64,000 nucleotides of DNA, taken from the NCBI GenBank assembly GCA_035235625.1, contig CP141143.1, positions 20,319,092 through 20,383,091 of the forward strand, given 5' to 3'. The translations under genes and the position numbers were made by a program. This DNA is from Saururus chinensis. Taxonomy: Eukaryota > Streptophyta > Magnoliopsida > Piperales > Saururaceae. This document shows, one piece after another, positions 46,986 through 59,880 of the stretch. Each line of letters opens with the position of its first letter. The stretch's first letter is position 1. The notes beneath the pieces were generated by a model, which saw only the letters and a list, made by a program, of their open reading frames with translations, was not told the origin of the DNA and made no database searches.

Positions 46986-49360
46986 CCAACTTCTTGCTTG
47001 TGAACCATACTAATTGAAAATGAATAATTAGATAGGTAGAGGAAGTTTGTTATGAATGAAATTTCCCATTTGTTGCTTTTGATTTCAAATATTGCAATAT
47101 TTGCTAGGTCCGGTTGCCATTACTTGCATTTCCAACTACACATGGGGTGCTAGTGGTTCTCAAATCTCCTGCTAGAATTTCCCCTTTGGTGAGTATGTAA
47201 GATGATTTAAATTTCATAACTAATAATGACAATTATTGTTCTATCATTGTCACTTGAAGGGTCATTTGAAGGGAGCCAAACTACTGCAGAACAATAATAT
47301 AAAAAGAATATGAAGTCTTATTTGAGACTCCGTGTTCTAATTTACAGGAACTCATATGTTTCTAAATTTTATGTGCATGTCTTAGGGTTCATTTTTTCCT
47401 ATAATAAATGTCTTCTGATTGTTACTTTCTCCACCTTTTTGGCACTAAAATAGATTTTGATGATGAAACTATTTGTATTGAAATTGCACACGACTCATAC
47501 TAGCAAAACTAACCTGATAACACTTAGTGTGTATGCAAATACATTTGTCCTTATCTATTCATCAGCCAATTAAATTAATCAAATTTAATCACCAACATTT
47601 TGATGTACATGTGCATTGCATTAACCATTAAATATAACATAAAAGGCCCAAAATTAAACTCAACATGAGATATATGCAATACTTTTGTAAAGTTATAAAT
47701 AGGAGTCCCCTTGATGTGCGTAGGTGCATGTCTGCTGCACGATTTTAATCAGGTAGCCACGATAGTAGGGAGCAAAAAACCCACTCCCCCCTAAGCTAGA
47801 GGATCACAATCTGCCTATTGAGAAGTGCCCGGGTGCTTGATCTACCGGCTAAGAAGCACATGGGCTTTTGATCCGCCAGCTAGGAAGCGCTTGGGCACTT
47901 CTCAACTATTCCATATAAATAATTGTAACTCCTAAATCTAGAATATGACTATCTTATTAAGGAAAGTGACAAAATCCTTGTTATGGCATAGGATGATGAC
48001 AATTATGCCCCAGGTTCTTAGCCATAGGTGCTGGTTTTAGAAAAAGGAAATGCGTTTCACTAGGGTGCACAATTCTTGGTCTTATTGTCTTTGTTTATTT
48101 CTCAAACAATAAGTTCATGTCAAACTCAAAGTGAGAGCAAACTCAACAATTTAATCAAACAATTAATCAATACCATATGAAAAACTATTAATAAGTAATG
48201 GAATCAAACAAGGCAAATCAAATAATTCAAATCAAATAATTCAATTAAGCAATTAAACACATCAAAGTCAAACAAATAAATTTATAACCAAGCCAAGTAA
48301 CCACAGAATAGATGTCTAAAACATCATCCAACAACAACCATTCTAGGCTGAGCATGCCATGATTTCTTCACAAAATAAAAAATCCTCCTACATTGCATCA
48401 ATCGCCTTTCTTAGAATTTCAATGAATAATCCACCTTGCCCAGAAGCAAGCCCTACGAACCAATAATGTGAAAAGACAAAGATCATTAGGGGGAAACAAA
48501 CCAACAACAACGGGAAATGAACACAACTCTGTGACAAAAGGCACAAGTAAAATGAGATCCTTCGCTATTTAGGAGGGCGAATGAGATGGGGGGGCAAGGG
48601 CGGTGAAGAGCTGCTACTGGCCATTGAGGGTAGACAATCCTAGCAACAAACAGGTAGTAGTAGGGAAAATGGATGTGATGATTAAAAATTTAAGATGAAA
48701 AATGGTGAGACAGATAGGAAAGATGAAGGAAAGGGCTTACATTAGAGGAAGAGAGCTTGGAGCTAGAAGATGAGCTTGCCACCAAAGGAGATGAGGCAGC
48801 CGTCATGATGTTATAAGCTAGAAGAGATAAGAGAGAGAGGAGCCCGATGAGGGGATGAGCTTGTAATTGAAAATGAGCAAATTTAGTGTAATTCGTGTTA
48901 TGAGCATGCATTTGAAATACATGGGGTTTAAAACCGATGATACATTTACTAATGCCACATTTTGAGTTGCGCATACAAAATTATGAAGATTAGCGCCATA
49001 TTTTTAAATATGCGTACTAACACTATATTATAAAATTGGCAAATTGTCATATTCATCAAATACACAACGACTAACACCATATTACTAAGAGTGATCATAT
49101 ATATAACAAATTTGAGCTCTATTCTTGAAGATGATGGCCCAAACCGGCTTCTTCATCTTTAACATGCCTGATTGAATCAACACCGAGAGTCAATATAATG
49201 AAGAAAGGGGTTTTTTTGTTTTCTTTTGACAATTATTAATATTTAAGATTAATAATATATATAATAATGTATTTTAGTACTAAAACCCATGATTTTAATA
49301 TGCTATGTACAGATAATTTCATGGATAAAGAGTTTTTATGAATTTTTTTTTATGCTAGGC
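46986..49360. other. AT-rich intergenic DNA
   Basis: No gene is recognised. A 31-bp-type repeat with an inverted pair lies at 47818-47905. 48690-48974 has a minus-strand open frame of 94 codons, Ser/Leu/His-rich, with no domain and no conserved look. Confidence 0.5.
47818..47905. repeat. three degenerate 31-bp repeats forming an inverted pair
   Basis: TTGAGAAGTGCCCGGGTGCTT (47818-47838) and AAGCGCTTGGGCACTTCTCAA (47885-47905) pair at 18 of 21 positions. Between them sub-repeats of the type AAGAAGCACATGGGCTTTTG and GATCCGCCAGC repeat directly. This may be a small transposon end or an old hairpin. Confidence 0.6.
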
Positions 49361-49476
49361 TAATTAACAAATGAGTATTAAAAATGCTTCTGAAACCCGG
49401 CTGCTTTTCCCGCTCAACCGGCCGCATGCTCGACACGTGCGGATCCGTACTCTGCCTCGCCGGACTGTCTCAACGC

Positions 49477-49484
49477 ATATAAGG
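49477..49484 (+). promoter_or_regulatory. candidate TATA box of the MSI4/FVE gene
   Basis: ATATAAGG in GC-rich DNA lies 113 bp upstream of the start codon at 49590, a plausible position given a leader of about 80 nt. Confidence 0.5.
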
Positions 49485-49589
49485 CGGAGGGGTTTTGGCC
49501 TGGGGTTTGGGCGGCAGCAAAACTTTGCCGGGCACCACGAGCGGAAAGCGAGAGAGCAGGAGGAAGCCGGAAGCTGCTCAGCCGGAGAC

Positions 49590-52500
49590 ATGAGGGAGCG
49601 GGGGAAGGCCGGGCAGCCGTCGGTGGACGAGAGATACACGCAGTGGAAGTCGCTAGTGCCCGTCCTCTACGACTGGCTCGCCAACCACAACCTCGTCTGG
49701 CCGTCCCTCTCCTGCCGGTCTTCTTCTTCTTCTTCCTCCCGCCTCTCTCTAACTATCTTCTTTTACATGTTTTTCCTTAAGACTATGTCTTCATTTTGTA
49801 GCTCACTAGCTCTGTCCCGAAATCCCTAATTACAGTCAAAAAAGGATTTTTTACCTCGCTCTTCTCCTGAATAGTGTGTCTTGTCCATGAGTTCTTCCCA
49901 GTTGTTGGCAAAGCGGGCTCTTTCCTTTTTAATTTTAAAGGCTGCTTTGAGACGCTAGAGATATGATCCGTGTTTCTTCTTTTTTTGCTTATTTTTGGCA
50001 GTTAACGTCGCTGCTACCCAAGTGGGAAAATGTGACGAAATTCGCGATTTTTTTCTTCATTTGAACATTTATGATCCAGTCTTCATGTCAGTGGTGTTGT
50101 TAAAAGAAACCTTTATCATGGCGGACTGGTTTGCCAACTAATTAGTTTTTGGGTTATATCCGTGGATGTAGATGGGGTCCTCAACTAGAGCAGGCTACCT
50201 ACAAAAATCGGCAGCGCCTATACCTTTCTGAACAGGTAAAGTGATCTTGAGCAATGTCAGTTTGTTTAGGATATTGGTTCGTTATAAATCATTGTTTAGG
50301 TTTCCATTTTGGGTTTATTTAAGGTTTTTTCCCTTTATGTTTACCTTTTTGGCCATCGTGCATGTTGACACTTGGTTCAGTTTGCTTCGTTAGCCGAATT
50401 TTTTACCTTTATTGACATTTTGTGGGTATTAAACAATCATTCACCTTAAAGCCTATAGTGATTTTATGGTTTTGAAATTAACGTTTTTGTTTTAGAATGG
50501 TAAGCCTGTACTGCATTTTACATTCTTTCATAACAGGGTTTCTTTTGTTGTTCTAGACCGATGGTAGTGTTCCGAACACCCTTGTGATAGCAAACTGTGA
50601 AGTTGTAAAGCCGAGAGTTGCTGCTGCAGAGCACATATCACAGGCAAGTGATCTCTATAACTACGTTTTTTATGTTTTCATTTGTACCTGGCGAACCATT
50701 GATTATCAATTCTTACTTCCGTTTAGGTTTGCTGTTGAGCTCCTTTTGAGTTCCTGTCTTTTCTCTTTCAATTCGTTGATATTCTTTTGATCTCCTTTTA
50801 ATTTTTCCTTCCGCTGCTTGTTAATCTTGCAGTTCAATGAAGAAGCACGTTCCCCGTTTGTGAAAAAGTTCAAAACCATTATCCATCCTGGCGAGGCAAG
50901 AAGCTGTAGTTCTTTGTCCTTTTTCAAAGCCGGTGCATTATTGACGCACTATAATATATTTCACCAGCTTAAATTAATTTTTTGCCTTCTAGCTCAGCAG
51001 TACCCTAAGAATGGTAAACCTAAGATATATTATAGTAAACCTTATAGTAAACCTAAGATATATTGCATAGCAATGTTGTGAATGATAAACCTAAGATTCC
51101 TGTTTTTTTAGATAGATTTGCTAAATGGCATGGCAACATCCACAAGGTTTAATTCAAGCTTTGCTAGTCTTTAGCCTTGATATGGGTCGCATTTTAGATA
51201 GTCAGCTGATTTAAGAATAAAGGCCGGCCATCTGCTTGCGTGGATGTGGCGGACCTCAAATTGTTGGGAAAATGCACTACTTGATTATGATTGCGATTGA
51301 TAATGATAGATAGATGTTTGCCTTCTATTAATTCTGGACCACTGGAAAACACTTCTGTCTTTTTTTTATATTGAATTTTTTTGGCATAAGTGAGTCACTT
51401 ATTGCGGTCTGTACATTTCCAGTTGATGCTTGCCTTTGTATTGCAGGTTAACAGAATCCGGGAGCTGCCCCAGAACAGCAGGATAGTGGCCACTCATACG
51501 GATAGCCCAGATGTACGAACTATAGAGTTATTATTGTAGGACATTTTTGGTGGTTCCTTAGCAATACCTTGAAGTTTTGATGAATTTTTTAGGTTCTAAT
51601 CTGGGATGTTGAAGCACAACCCAATCGGCATGCCGTCCTTGGAGCAGCAGACTCACGTCCTGATCTAGTTAGTCAACAATTTTTTTGGTGCATATTTTTC
51701 TTTCATGTATGCCTCATTGCGAATGTGGCAATGACTCAGAATTTGGAGTTTTTTTCCATATTTATTGAGTTAGTGACAACTGGTCGGTTGGTTGGGGAGT
51801 TACCCATAGTAACCTTTTTCTCATTTAGCCACTTTTAGAATTTAATGATATGCATATTACTCTAGGTGACAATCTTCTTCTTTTTCTTGTTTGGCATTAT
51901 GGCTTTTATTAATAATTTTCAAATTTGGAAATTATATTTCAGATTTTGACTGGTCATCTAGACAATGCTGAATTTGCTCTTGCCATGTGCCCAACTGAAC
52001 CATATGTACTTTCTGGAGGTTGAATCTTTTATCCTTCTTCTTTATAAGTGTCCGGCTTGAAGAATTTATCTCATTTGGTTTCATTTGTATGAATTATGTC
52101 ATTTAATTGAAGTAAGGATTAGGAAAAGGGAAAATCTTGTTCATCACTGTTTTAAGGTGACGTGAGGCCACCTTAAGGTCATTTCACTCCACAAATGGTA
52201 CGGTGTAAGCATGATATATTAGTACAAGAATTGCATGATTATATTAGATTAGACTTAATTATTATGAGTGTGATTGTTTGGTGGTCATAGTTTGACATTT
52301 GGCCAAATTAGCTGAACGGTATTTTAACAGGTCATTATCTGTCTGAGACAGATAGAAGGTTTTACACCATTCGGTCCATTCCTAGAACATAGATTTAAGG
52401 GAACTCCCGCTCCTTGTTTGGCCTCTAGGATAGGCCCATTCATTACAGTTTTCCTTCAATGATGGTTCCCATGTTAATATTTAAACTCTATGGGGTCTAT

Positions 52501-55500
52501 AGGGAGTGCAAGGAAAACTAACAATGGAGAATTCACCATGTACACCAAAAGCAAGGAATCACATTGCGGATGGTAGGAGATGCAAAGAAATCAATCAACA
52601 AGATTACAAGATAAAGATCTACAAATTTTATTCGATTCTATTTAGCTGTTATGAAACTTGTTTCATAAAATGAAAAGATAGAAGAAGAAAAGATATAGAA
52701 AGAAGAGAAAGAGAGAAAGAGGTCGTGTGTTTGACTACTATAGTATCACCTAGTCCAAGAAAGGCTATTATTAAGGATCTATACTTATCTAATTCCCAGT
52801 ATAGTTTGCAAAGAGTAAAATCTACTAAGAAAGGAAAGAGGTCTGTCAGAATCTGAAATTTATGAATGACAAAAAGGCAAAAGGAAAAAATACCCTGCAT
52901 ATTCTTTTCCGCAATCACATGTATCTGGACATTCACAAAGGGGTTTTAAGCAATTTAAGGAAAAAGGAGGGCCTTTATGCTTTTCTGTCACTTGATGGGG
53001 TATCTTAGGAAAACTGCTAAGCACAGATAATAACCCTCTTCTTCTCATTTTTTTTTAGTTATGCAGAATTGATTATTACTTGTATTACCAATTTGAAATG
53101 CGAAATAATTTTTATGCAGGAAAGGACAAACTGGTTGTCTTGTGGAGTATACATGATCATATATCTAGCGCTGCAGCAGATTCCTCTTCCACTAAATCTC
53201 CATCAGGAGGCTCCATAATTAAGCAAGCATCAAAATCCGATAAATCTACTGACAGCCCCACTGTTGGACCACGGGGAATCTATGAAGGGCATGAGGATAC
53301 TGTTGAAGATGTAACCTTCTGTCCATCGAGGTAGATTGCACAGCCTTAGTCTGACATAACTTTTTTGTTTAACCTTCTCACTAAGTGGCTTTTTATTCAT
53401 AAATTATTATTTACATGTAAATCAAGATTTCTCTTAAGGGAAAATCCCTCTTTTTCTCTTACAAGTCTTTTCTATACTCTGAAGTTGTGTGTCTAACTTC
53501 TTGTTCCAATGTGCTAAAGTGCACAGGTATTCTGCAGTGTGGGTGATGACTCTTGTCTAATACTGTGGGATGCTCGAACAGGAAACTCTCCTTCTGTAAA
53601 GGTAACTATCCTATTTTGTTAATGTTTCCTGGCTTATTTTGGTGCTGAAGAGTGATTTAGGAACTTGTCATGTTACATTTTTCTTATGAAATTGTCAGTT
53701 CTGTTGTTGATTATAACAAAGTTTGTGTAAAAGTTTTAATTCATTTTGCTATTATGGAAGGCTAGCCTAATGAAATTTGGAGATTTTTTCTTTTATGCTG
53801 AAAGTGTGATCGGTTATTAGCTGCAATCCAGATGATTCTTTTCTTGTGAGCTTAGATATATTTTTTATTTTAGTGTTTTCCGATTGTCATAAATTTTAAT
53901 TAGAAAAATTGGTTTCTTTGATGCCAGCATTGTACGGGGAAAATAACTATTACATTGTTTCTGCTGCAACCATATTTTTTTTTTGCTCAGTAATGCAACC
54001 ATAATTTCACTCTCATGATATGGTGAGTGTGGATTCTCCTTCATTATGCCGTATAGCTTAAGTGTTGTGCCAGATACAGTATTAGGCATGAAACCTTATG
54101 ACTTGTATGCATTTTCGTATCACCATTCTAAAAATGAAAAATTATAAAATGTAATTTTGAATCCATGTTGCTAACCTGATATGTCCAGGGTGAGGTGTAG
54201 ATGATGAAACTATATTTTAGTGTTTAACTGGCTTAGATATTGGGTGCTGAGATCCTACTATGGATTCAATTCGTCACAAGAGTTTTATGAGATAGTGTCA
54301 TATTTACCATATTTCTCTTTCCTGATCTGTAGGTTGAGAAAGCACACAATGCTGACTTACATTGCGTTGATTGGAATCCTCATGATGAAAATCTTATTTT
54401 GACGGGGTATTTAATTTTGCTGAGATTTTTGCCTTAGTAGAGGACTGTTCTACATGAAGTATATGAGCATTAAAGAGAGTATTATGCATTTCTTATGTAG
54501 TTCGGCTGATAATTCTGTCCGAATGTTTGATCGCCGCAATCTCACAACAAATGGTGTTGGACTTCCTGTTCACAAGTTTGAAGGTCATAAAGCTGCTGTT
54601 CTTTGTGTTCAAGTAAGTAATCACCTTTTCTGGTAGATAATGTAGGGTTGTCCATGAGTTTATTCTGTCAGAGTTGGATAGTTTGTGCTAAGATGAAAAA
54701 TTCATTTTATATGTATCAGTGGTCCCCAGACAAAGCATCTGTGTTTGGTAGCTCTGCTGAGGATGGATTCCTGAATATCTGGGATTATGAGAAGGTAGGT
54801 TGTGCATGTCTATATCTTAATTTTTGTTACTTTGTGCATTGATTGATCCAAGTCATCAGGGTTTTCAGTGAAGCTGGGTGTGATTTGTTATTTGGTACAG
54901 TCCATATATACTGTATGGAAGCAATTTTACCTTCTCTTTTTAATTTTTCAGGTGGGTAAAAAGAAAGAGCGGTCTGGTACTAGGATGCCGAATTCTCCTC
55001 CAGGCTTGTTCTTCCAACATGCTGGACATCGGTATGATTAGTGTTTGATTCATACTTGTGCAGTTGATTTTTCTGAAGCTTAGCATTTTCTATGACTTGT
55101 AACATTTTCTCATAAATTTCTTTTTGCCAATCTCTAAGTTCCTCACTCTTATTTTGAAATTTGCAGTGATAAAGTTGTAGATTTTCACTGGAATGCTTCT
55201 GATCCATGGACAATTGTTAGTGTGTCTGATGATTGTGAGAGCACTGGTGGGGGTGGAACGTTGCAGGCAAGTGACCCAACTGAAGGCACTATCTTACAGT
55301 TTTCCATTTAGTGAAATAAGATATAGGCCAACTGAAGGCACTTTCTTACAGTTTTCCATTTAGTGAAAGCAGATATTGGCAATGGCAAAGTTATTGAAAC
55401 AAAGACCTTTGGTTTAGGTTGATAGAGTTTCTCAATCATAAATAAGCCAGTAATTGCTAAAAATTTCTTTACTTAAGAATATTACTTGTGGCAAACGGTT

Positions 55501-55794
55501 GCCTGTGTTAAGAATTAATTAAGCTGTTTCGTGCTAGTATTAGTGAAAGCATGATTTAACATTTTTCAGTGAATTTTAATTTTTTACGGATCAAATTAGA
55601 GAATAACAAGTACAAATTTGTATATCTTTCATGCTGTCAAATTTTAGTCGTGCATTATAAGCAATCACCTTGATGTTGGTTGATGGTTGCAGATTTGGCG
55701 CATGAGTGACTTGATCTACCGTCCAGAAGAGGAGGTTCTGGCAGAGCTTGAAAAGTTCAAAGCACATATCCTCACCTGCTCGCCAAAAGCCTGA
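49590..55794 (+). CDS. MSI4: MSI4/FVE-type WD40 histone-binding protein (RbAp46/48 family), 15 exons
   Basis: Nuclear WD40 beta-propeller of the RbAp46/48 family. Plant MSI4/FVE works with histone deacetylase and PRC2-type complexes to repress genes such as FLC-like floral repressors, and acts in cold responses. Exons: 49590-49717, 50172-50235, 50557-50643, 50833-50895, 51447-51512, 51593-51667, 51943-52018, 53120-53330, 53520-53601, 54333-54406, 54501-54612, 54720-54794, 54952-55031, 55167-55266, 55693-55794. They sum to 1395 nt (464 aa plus stop) in one frame with all split codons closing. Landmarks are ERYTQWKSLVPVLYDWLANH (N-terminal histone H4-binding helix), repeats ending VLIWDV, VVLWSI, LILWDA and LNIWDY, the Ser-rich insert SSAAADSSSTKSPSGGSIIK and the C-terminus IWRMSDLIYRPEEEVLAELE. 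Introns 3, 4 and 14 have GC donors. No defect is seen. Confidence 0.96.
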
Positions 55795-56935
55795 GCCAAT
55801 AGCTAAAGCTCTTCAACGTCAGGTTGACTAGGTAAATTATAGTTTTTAGGGGTTTGGAATGGCAGTTGTAATATCTATGAGAAGCTAGCGTTGGAGGCAG
55901 TTGTAATATTTACGAGAAGATGGCCTTTGAGGGATTGCATACTACCCTTTATTGTTCCCAAGCTATTACGGTGTTCAAAACTGATTTCATTTTGTATTAT
56001 GAGCTTACGTTTAATGGAATTAGATTTAATCAATTGTCATTTTGATTGAGCCGAAGATCTGGTTACGATGATAGGCAGAGTAATGCTATATAAGCTTGCA
56101 TTATGCTCACCGCCATGTGCAGGCCCTGCTGCGAACATGGTGCCCGAGTGATCCTGGGTGCGATTCATACTGGAATCTGTTTGGGGGTGTGGTTTTCCGC
56201 TCTTATGTGGTAGAGATTCAAACGGGTCTGTAGATGTTATGATAAATCGTTATCTCCATCAACTCGTTGAGCAATATCCTTTAGTAGTTGTTTCTAACAG
56301 TGCCCATCCTAAGTGACAAAGTACGGGGTGAGGTGAAAGACCAAACGGCAAAAAAAATGTGAAAAGCACATAGGAATAATAAAAATAAACAAAATTATAT
56401 ATAGGTAAAATATAAAAACTGAATTTCTTTTGGAGTAGAAGTATTTATAAGATTATGTAACCCAAAATAAACAGGAAAATGTGTATTAAATGGAAAAACA
56501 TATGTATTATTAAAAAATGTGATTATTACGGCGAATAATATGGTAAAATACCACGTACATATATAAAACCTATACTTTGCCATTTAATGTTCATCAGCTA
56601 ACCAGCCCGTGGTTGTTGCTTGGTACAATAATTTTTTTATTCTAAAAAATGAAATATGACAGTAACACTTGGACCAAAAATGTGGGCAGAATATAGAGGG
56701 ACATTGTCCTGTCTAAGACAACAGTCTCGAGATCAATGACCTGTCTTCATACGCAGCTCAACTTCACTACACCCTGAAGTTTGCTAACCTGATCAGGAAT
56801 TTATATCTTGGCAGGGTTTTGTAGACCTTTAAAGCATGTTCGGAAAACTAGAACTAAGTTTCCTTCTCTTGCCTATATTTGCTTCGGACGGTTCAGCAGT
56901 TTTTTTATTAGACAGTGATTCTCAAAATGTTGACC
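55795..56935. other. 3' flank of MSI4/FVE and intergenic DNA
   Basis: The 3' UTR probably occupies the first few hundred bases, but no polyadenylation site can be fixed. The rest is AT-rich with no gene. Confidence 0.4.
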
Positions 56936-57499
56936 CTAGATCTCACCCCCAATTGTGAGTATGCCCAACCTTTTCCTAGAAGTTTCTTTTTCAATATAGG
57001 AGCAAACCAGCTTATACTTTCCTGTAGATTGAATGTGATATAACCTCATTTCTATCCAAGTAGCTGGAGGGTTTGGTATGCAAGCAATTTTACGAGTTGC
57101 TGTATTCCAAACATGGAATGAGTCTTTTTCTTTCTGGATGACCAATAGGCCGTTGCAAGAACTAATGAGGTGAAAATCTGACACTGTAAAAGATTTCTGA
57201 AATAAGGACATGATTCTGATCACAATCGTGATCAGTATATTCTCCATGGATGACCAAGAGAACTCCGCTCTCTGAAAAGTAACCAGGATACTTGCCTTGC
57301 GGACTCGGGTCATGTGCACATTTACAAAATAAGGATCTAGTGGGATGTCACTCCAAAGCTTGCAAACACACCTCATTCTTCAAATATCCTTAACAGGCAA
57401 TCGACTTAGAATATTTTTCACAATGTCCATAGGTGGCTCCAAGTGATTTTCAAGCCTTGTCGCTCCAATTCCGATGGCCTTGCCTATCTTGTTACCCAT
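56936..57499 (-). pseudogene. F-box protein gene with one in-frame stop
   Basis: F-box proteins recruit targets to SCF ubiquitin ligases. From an ATG at 57499 the minus strand reads MGNKIGKAIGIGATRLENHL, then the F-box MDIVKNILSRLPVKDI, a TGA at 57382-57380, and RMRCVCKLWSDIPLDP, which completes the F-box pattern (ILSRLPVKSLLRFRCVSKSW type). An associated-domain part follows (FHLISSCNGLLVIQ, FHVWNTATRKIACIPNPPAT, GKYKLVCSYIE) and ends at a stop at 56938-56936. At under 190 codons it is about half the length of typical F-box-associated proteins. The single nonsense codon inside the F-box and the early end suggest a recent pseudogene. It is tail-to-tail with MSI4/FVE. Confidence 0.75.
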
Positions 57500-57569
57500 T
57501 ACCTTCTTGTCAAATTTAACAATATAAAATCAGATTGGGTCAGAATTACTTGCCAATGTGATCAGAATA

Positions 57570-58620
57570 ACCTGTCATAGTCATATCTCACAATATGATG
57601 TTGGGCTTAGTTTTGTAATAAAATATAAAGTGGCCCAATTGTCTCAATTAATATTATTTTGGGCTTTTAAAACTGTCTGGATAATGGGCCTGAATTAGAA
57701 TACCCATTAAGCTATGATTTTAAGTGACGAATCTGAACTATTAGATGACCTACGGATGGACAGTCAGGATTTTAGGGTTTTTAATAGTAATATCCTAGTT
57801 TAGTTATAAATGTTAGAAGTGGGCATTATTAAATGAGTTAAGCCCATATTATATAGATGGGCATGATAATGGTTATGTGGGTCAAACCCATATTACTCAA
57901 GTGGGTCAAGCCCATTTGATAAAGAAAGCCCAAGCCCACTTCATATTTAATGAGAATAACACATGGGAATTGGTTGAAGGAGTGAATAGTCCCACATCGC
58001 CTAGGTTAAGGTGATGGTGTTGGTATATAAAGCTTTAGTTTGGCCTTTCATGTTAGGCCCTTGGGCCAACCCACTTTTGTGGGGGAGAGAGATATTGGAC
58101 CAATGCACCTAGGTGGGCTAACCCACATGCGCGCGCCGCCGCCGCCATCCATCCGGCTCGGTTCAGTTTGCACGCGCGGCCGGCCGGCCGGGTTGGGTCG
58201 GGTTGGTTTGGTTCAACAAGATAATAATTTTGGGACAAATTCATTTGATTCGGTTTTTTATTTAATTAGTTTGTTGGTTTGGTTTTCTATTAACCAAAAT
58301 CGGTCCGGTTTGTTTTCACTAACGGATGGACGTATCCGTTTGAACGGAAAAGGTTGTCTTCAACGGGAATTTCTATAAAATCATGAAAAACGTTTTCTGC
58401 ATGAATCCGATTTAGGATTTTCTGTCTCTCTCCATTTTTCATACCTTTTGTGTTAGCATACTCACTGTGGTTTGCTGCATATACCGTGTTGGAGGTGCTC
58501 CTACGGTATATGGTTGATCGTCTTATCCTGGGAGGCAGACGCCCACGAGTCCTAAGCACCAGTAAAGAGGGCGAATTCTGTCTTAAGGACAGAGCTTATT
58601 GCTTGATTCGATCATACACT
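57570..58620 (+). mobile_element. LTR-like region with TATA box
   Basis: TGTCATAGTCATATCTCACA is a possible LTR start, and TATATAAAGC at 58024 a TATA box. A GC-rich leader (GCGCGCCGCCGCC) and GGTTTGGTTT repeats follow. A small hairpin TCTGTCTTAAGGACAGA lies at 58577-58593. No internal region or primer-binding site was recognised, so the call is tentative. Confidence 0.3.
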
Positions 58621-59279
58621 TTTTAGTAACATTTCTAATCACAAACAAGGCAAAGGTACGAAGATATAATAATAAATACACCATTAGCTATCCTAATCCG
58701 TGTCTTAAGTGAGATTGTTCTCAGGCAAGTTCTAAACCAGAAATACTATTGTGTGATTCTGAAAAGGATTGGCAGAAGATCAAGCTTTGTTAATTCTAAT
58801 GGCTATAGGTATGCCTACTATCTTGTATTTAAGTTCTTACATATGAAACTAAATTAGTTTGTAATTTATTTGCAACATGCTCAGAATATGGAAAGCATTT
58901 GTTCTCTTCCTTGTTTGAGTTCAATAAAATTCCCTGCTCACCAAATGGAAAAAAAAAACGAAGTAAAGTAGGTGTCATTATACTTGCTCTATCCGACCTT
59001 ACATTGCATATTGATGCTTCATCAATCGGTGGATGCTTCACCAATCGGTGTTTTCTGTGCTATACAATAAAGACCTGGCTAGCTTTAGACTTAATTAAAA
59101 GGATAATTCTCCTCTGTTCCTCTTATATAAATGGATTTGATTTACCTTTTGTGTCTGTGTGTATAATTGTTGTAATGCTTATTTAATTCCTTTGTGATTT
59201 TTGTGGTTTAATTATTGATAACTAATACGTGTAAGCTACTAAATTCTGATGTACAAATCTAAGGTGTAGTATATTCAAT
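58621..59279. other. AT-rich intergenic DNA
   Basis: No gene is seen; short open frames on both strands lack domains. Confidence 0.5.
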
Positions 59280-59880
59280 CCAAGAAAGGAAAATTAGGAA
59301 GCAGCAGCAAAGAGGTGGTGGTACCTTGAGGGAGAGGCAAGATCCCCCTGGAGGAAGAGAATTTTTGCTTGGTGCGAGACTGCCAGGACCACCGAACTTT
59401 TTTACAACAGTTTGTATTGCACGTAGCGGTAGTAATTCGAATCAAACTCGGGCTTGGAAAAGGCTCGGTGCTTTATTAGGGAACGAAACAAACTCCTCCC
59501 TGCCACGGTCATCCACTTCTTTCCCCGCCCGACTGCCCTCCTCCCTCCACCAGACGTCTCCGGGACGGACCTCCCTACGACCACCTTACGTCACGCCTGG
59601 CAGCGGGCAGGGAAGAGAGGCGAGAGCACTGCCTACTTGGAAAGCAAAAAAATATAGAGACACTCTCTCTCATTATGAAGATGCGGCGAAGGTAACTTTG
59701 CCCGCGTTCTATATACTCAATCATGAAATAATTGTCCCATTTTGTCCGTTAAAACCGCACCCTGTGAAACTCTTCTATTCCCCATGTGTAAATATTTCTA
59801 ACGCATTTTTAAGAGCTCATATTTCCCATTTTAATTTCTCAGCCATTACCCCACTTCACTTACTGCCTGTCTAAAATAAT
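59280..59880 (+). other. GC-rich patch with unassigned 182-codon open frame
   Basis: 59326-59874 is open for 182 codons, rich in Arg, Pro, Ser and Thr (for example RTSLRPPYVTPGSGQGREAR), with no domain, signal or repeat that I recognise. Composition rises sharply compared with the flanks. It could be a captured gene fragment inside a transposon, an LTR leader or chance. Confidence 0.3.

Noticed and set aside
52649-52936. 95-codon minus-strand open frame in an MSI4/FVE intron
   Set aside because: It lies inside intron 7 of a well-defined gene and has no recognisable domain.
58040-58378. 112-codon open frame in the GC-rich leader
   Set aside because: It is low in known motifs and overlaps the TATA-proximal part of an LTR-like region with GGTTTGG and GCCGCC repeats; chance is more likely.
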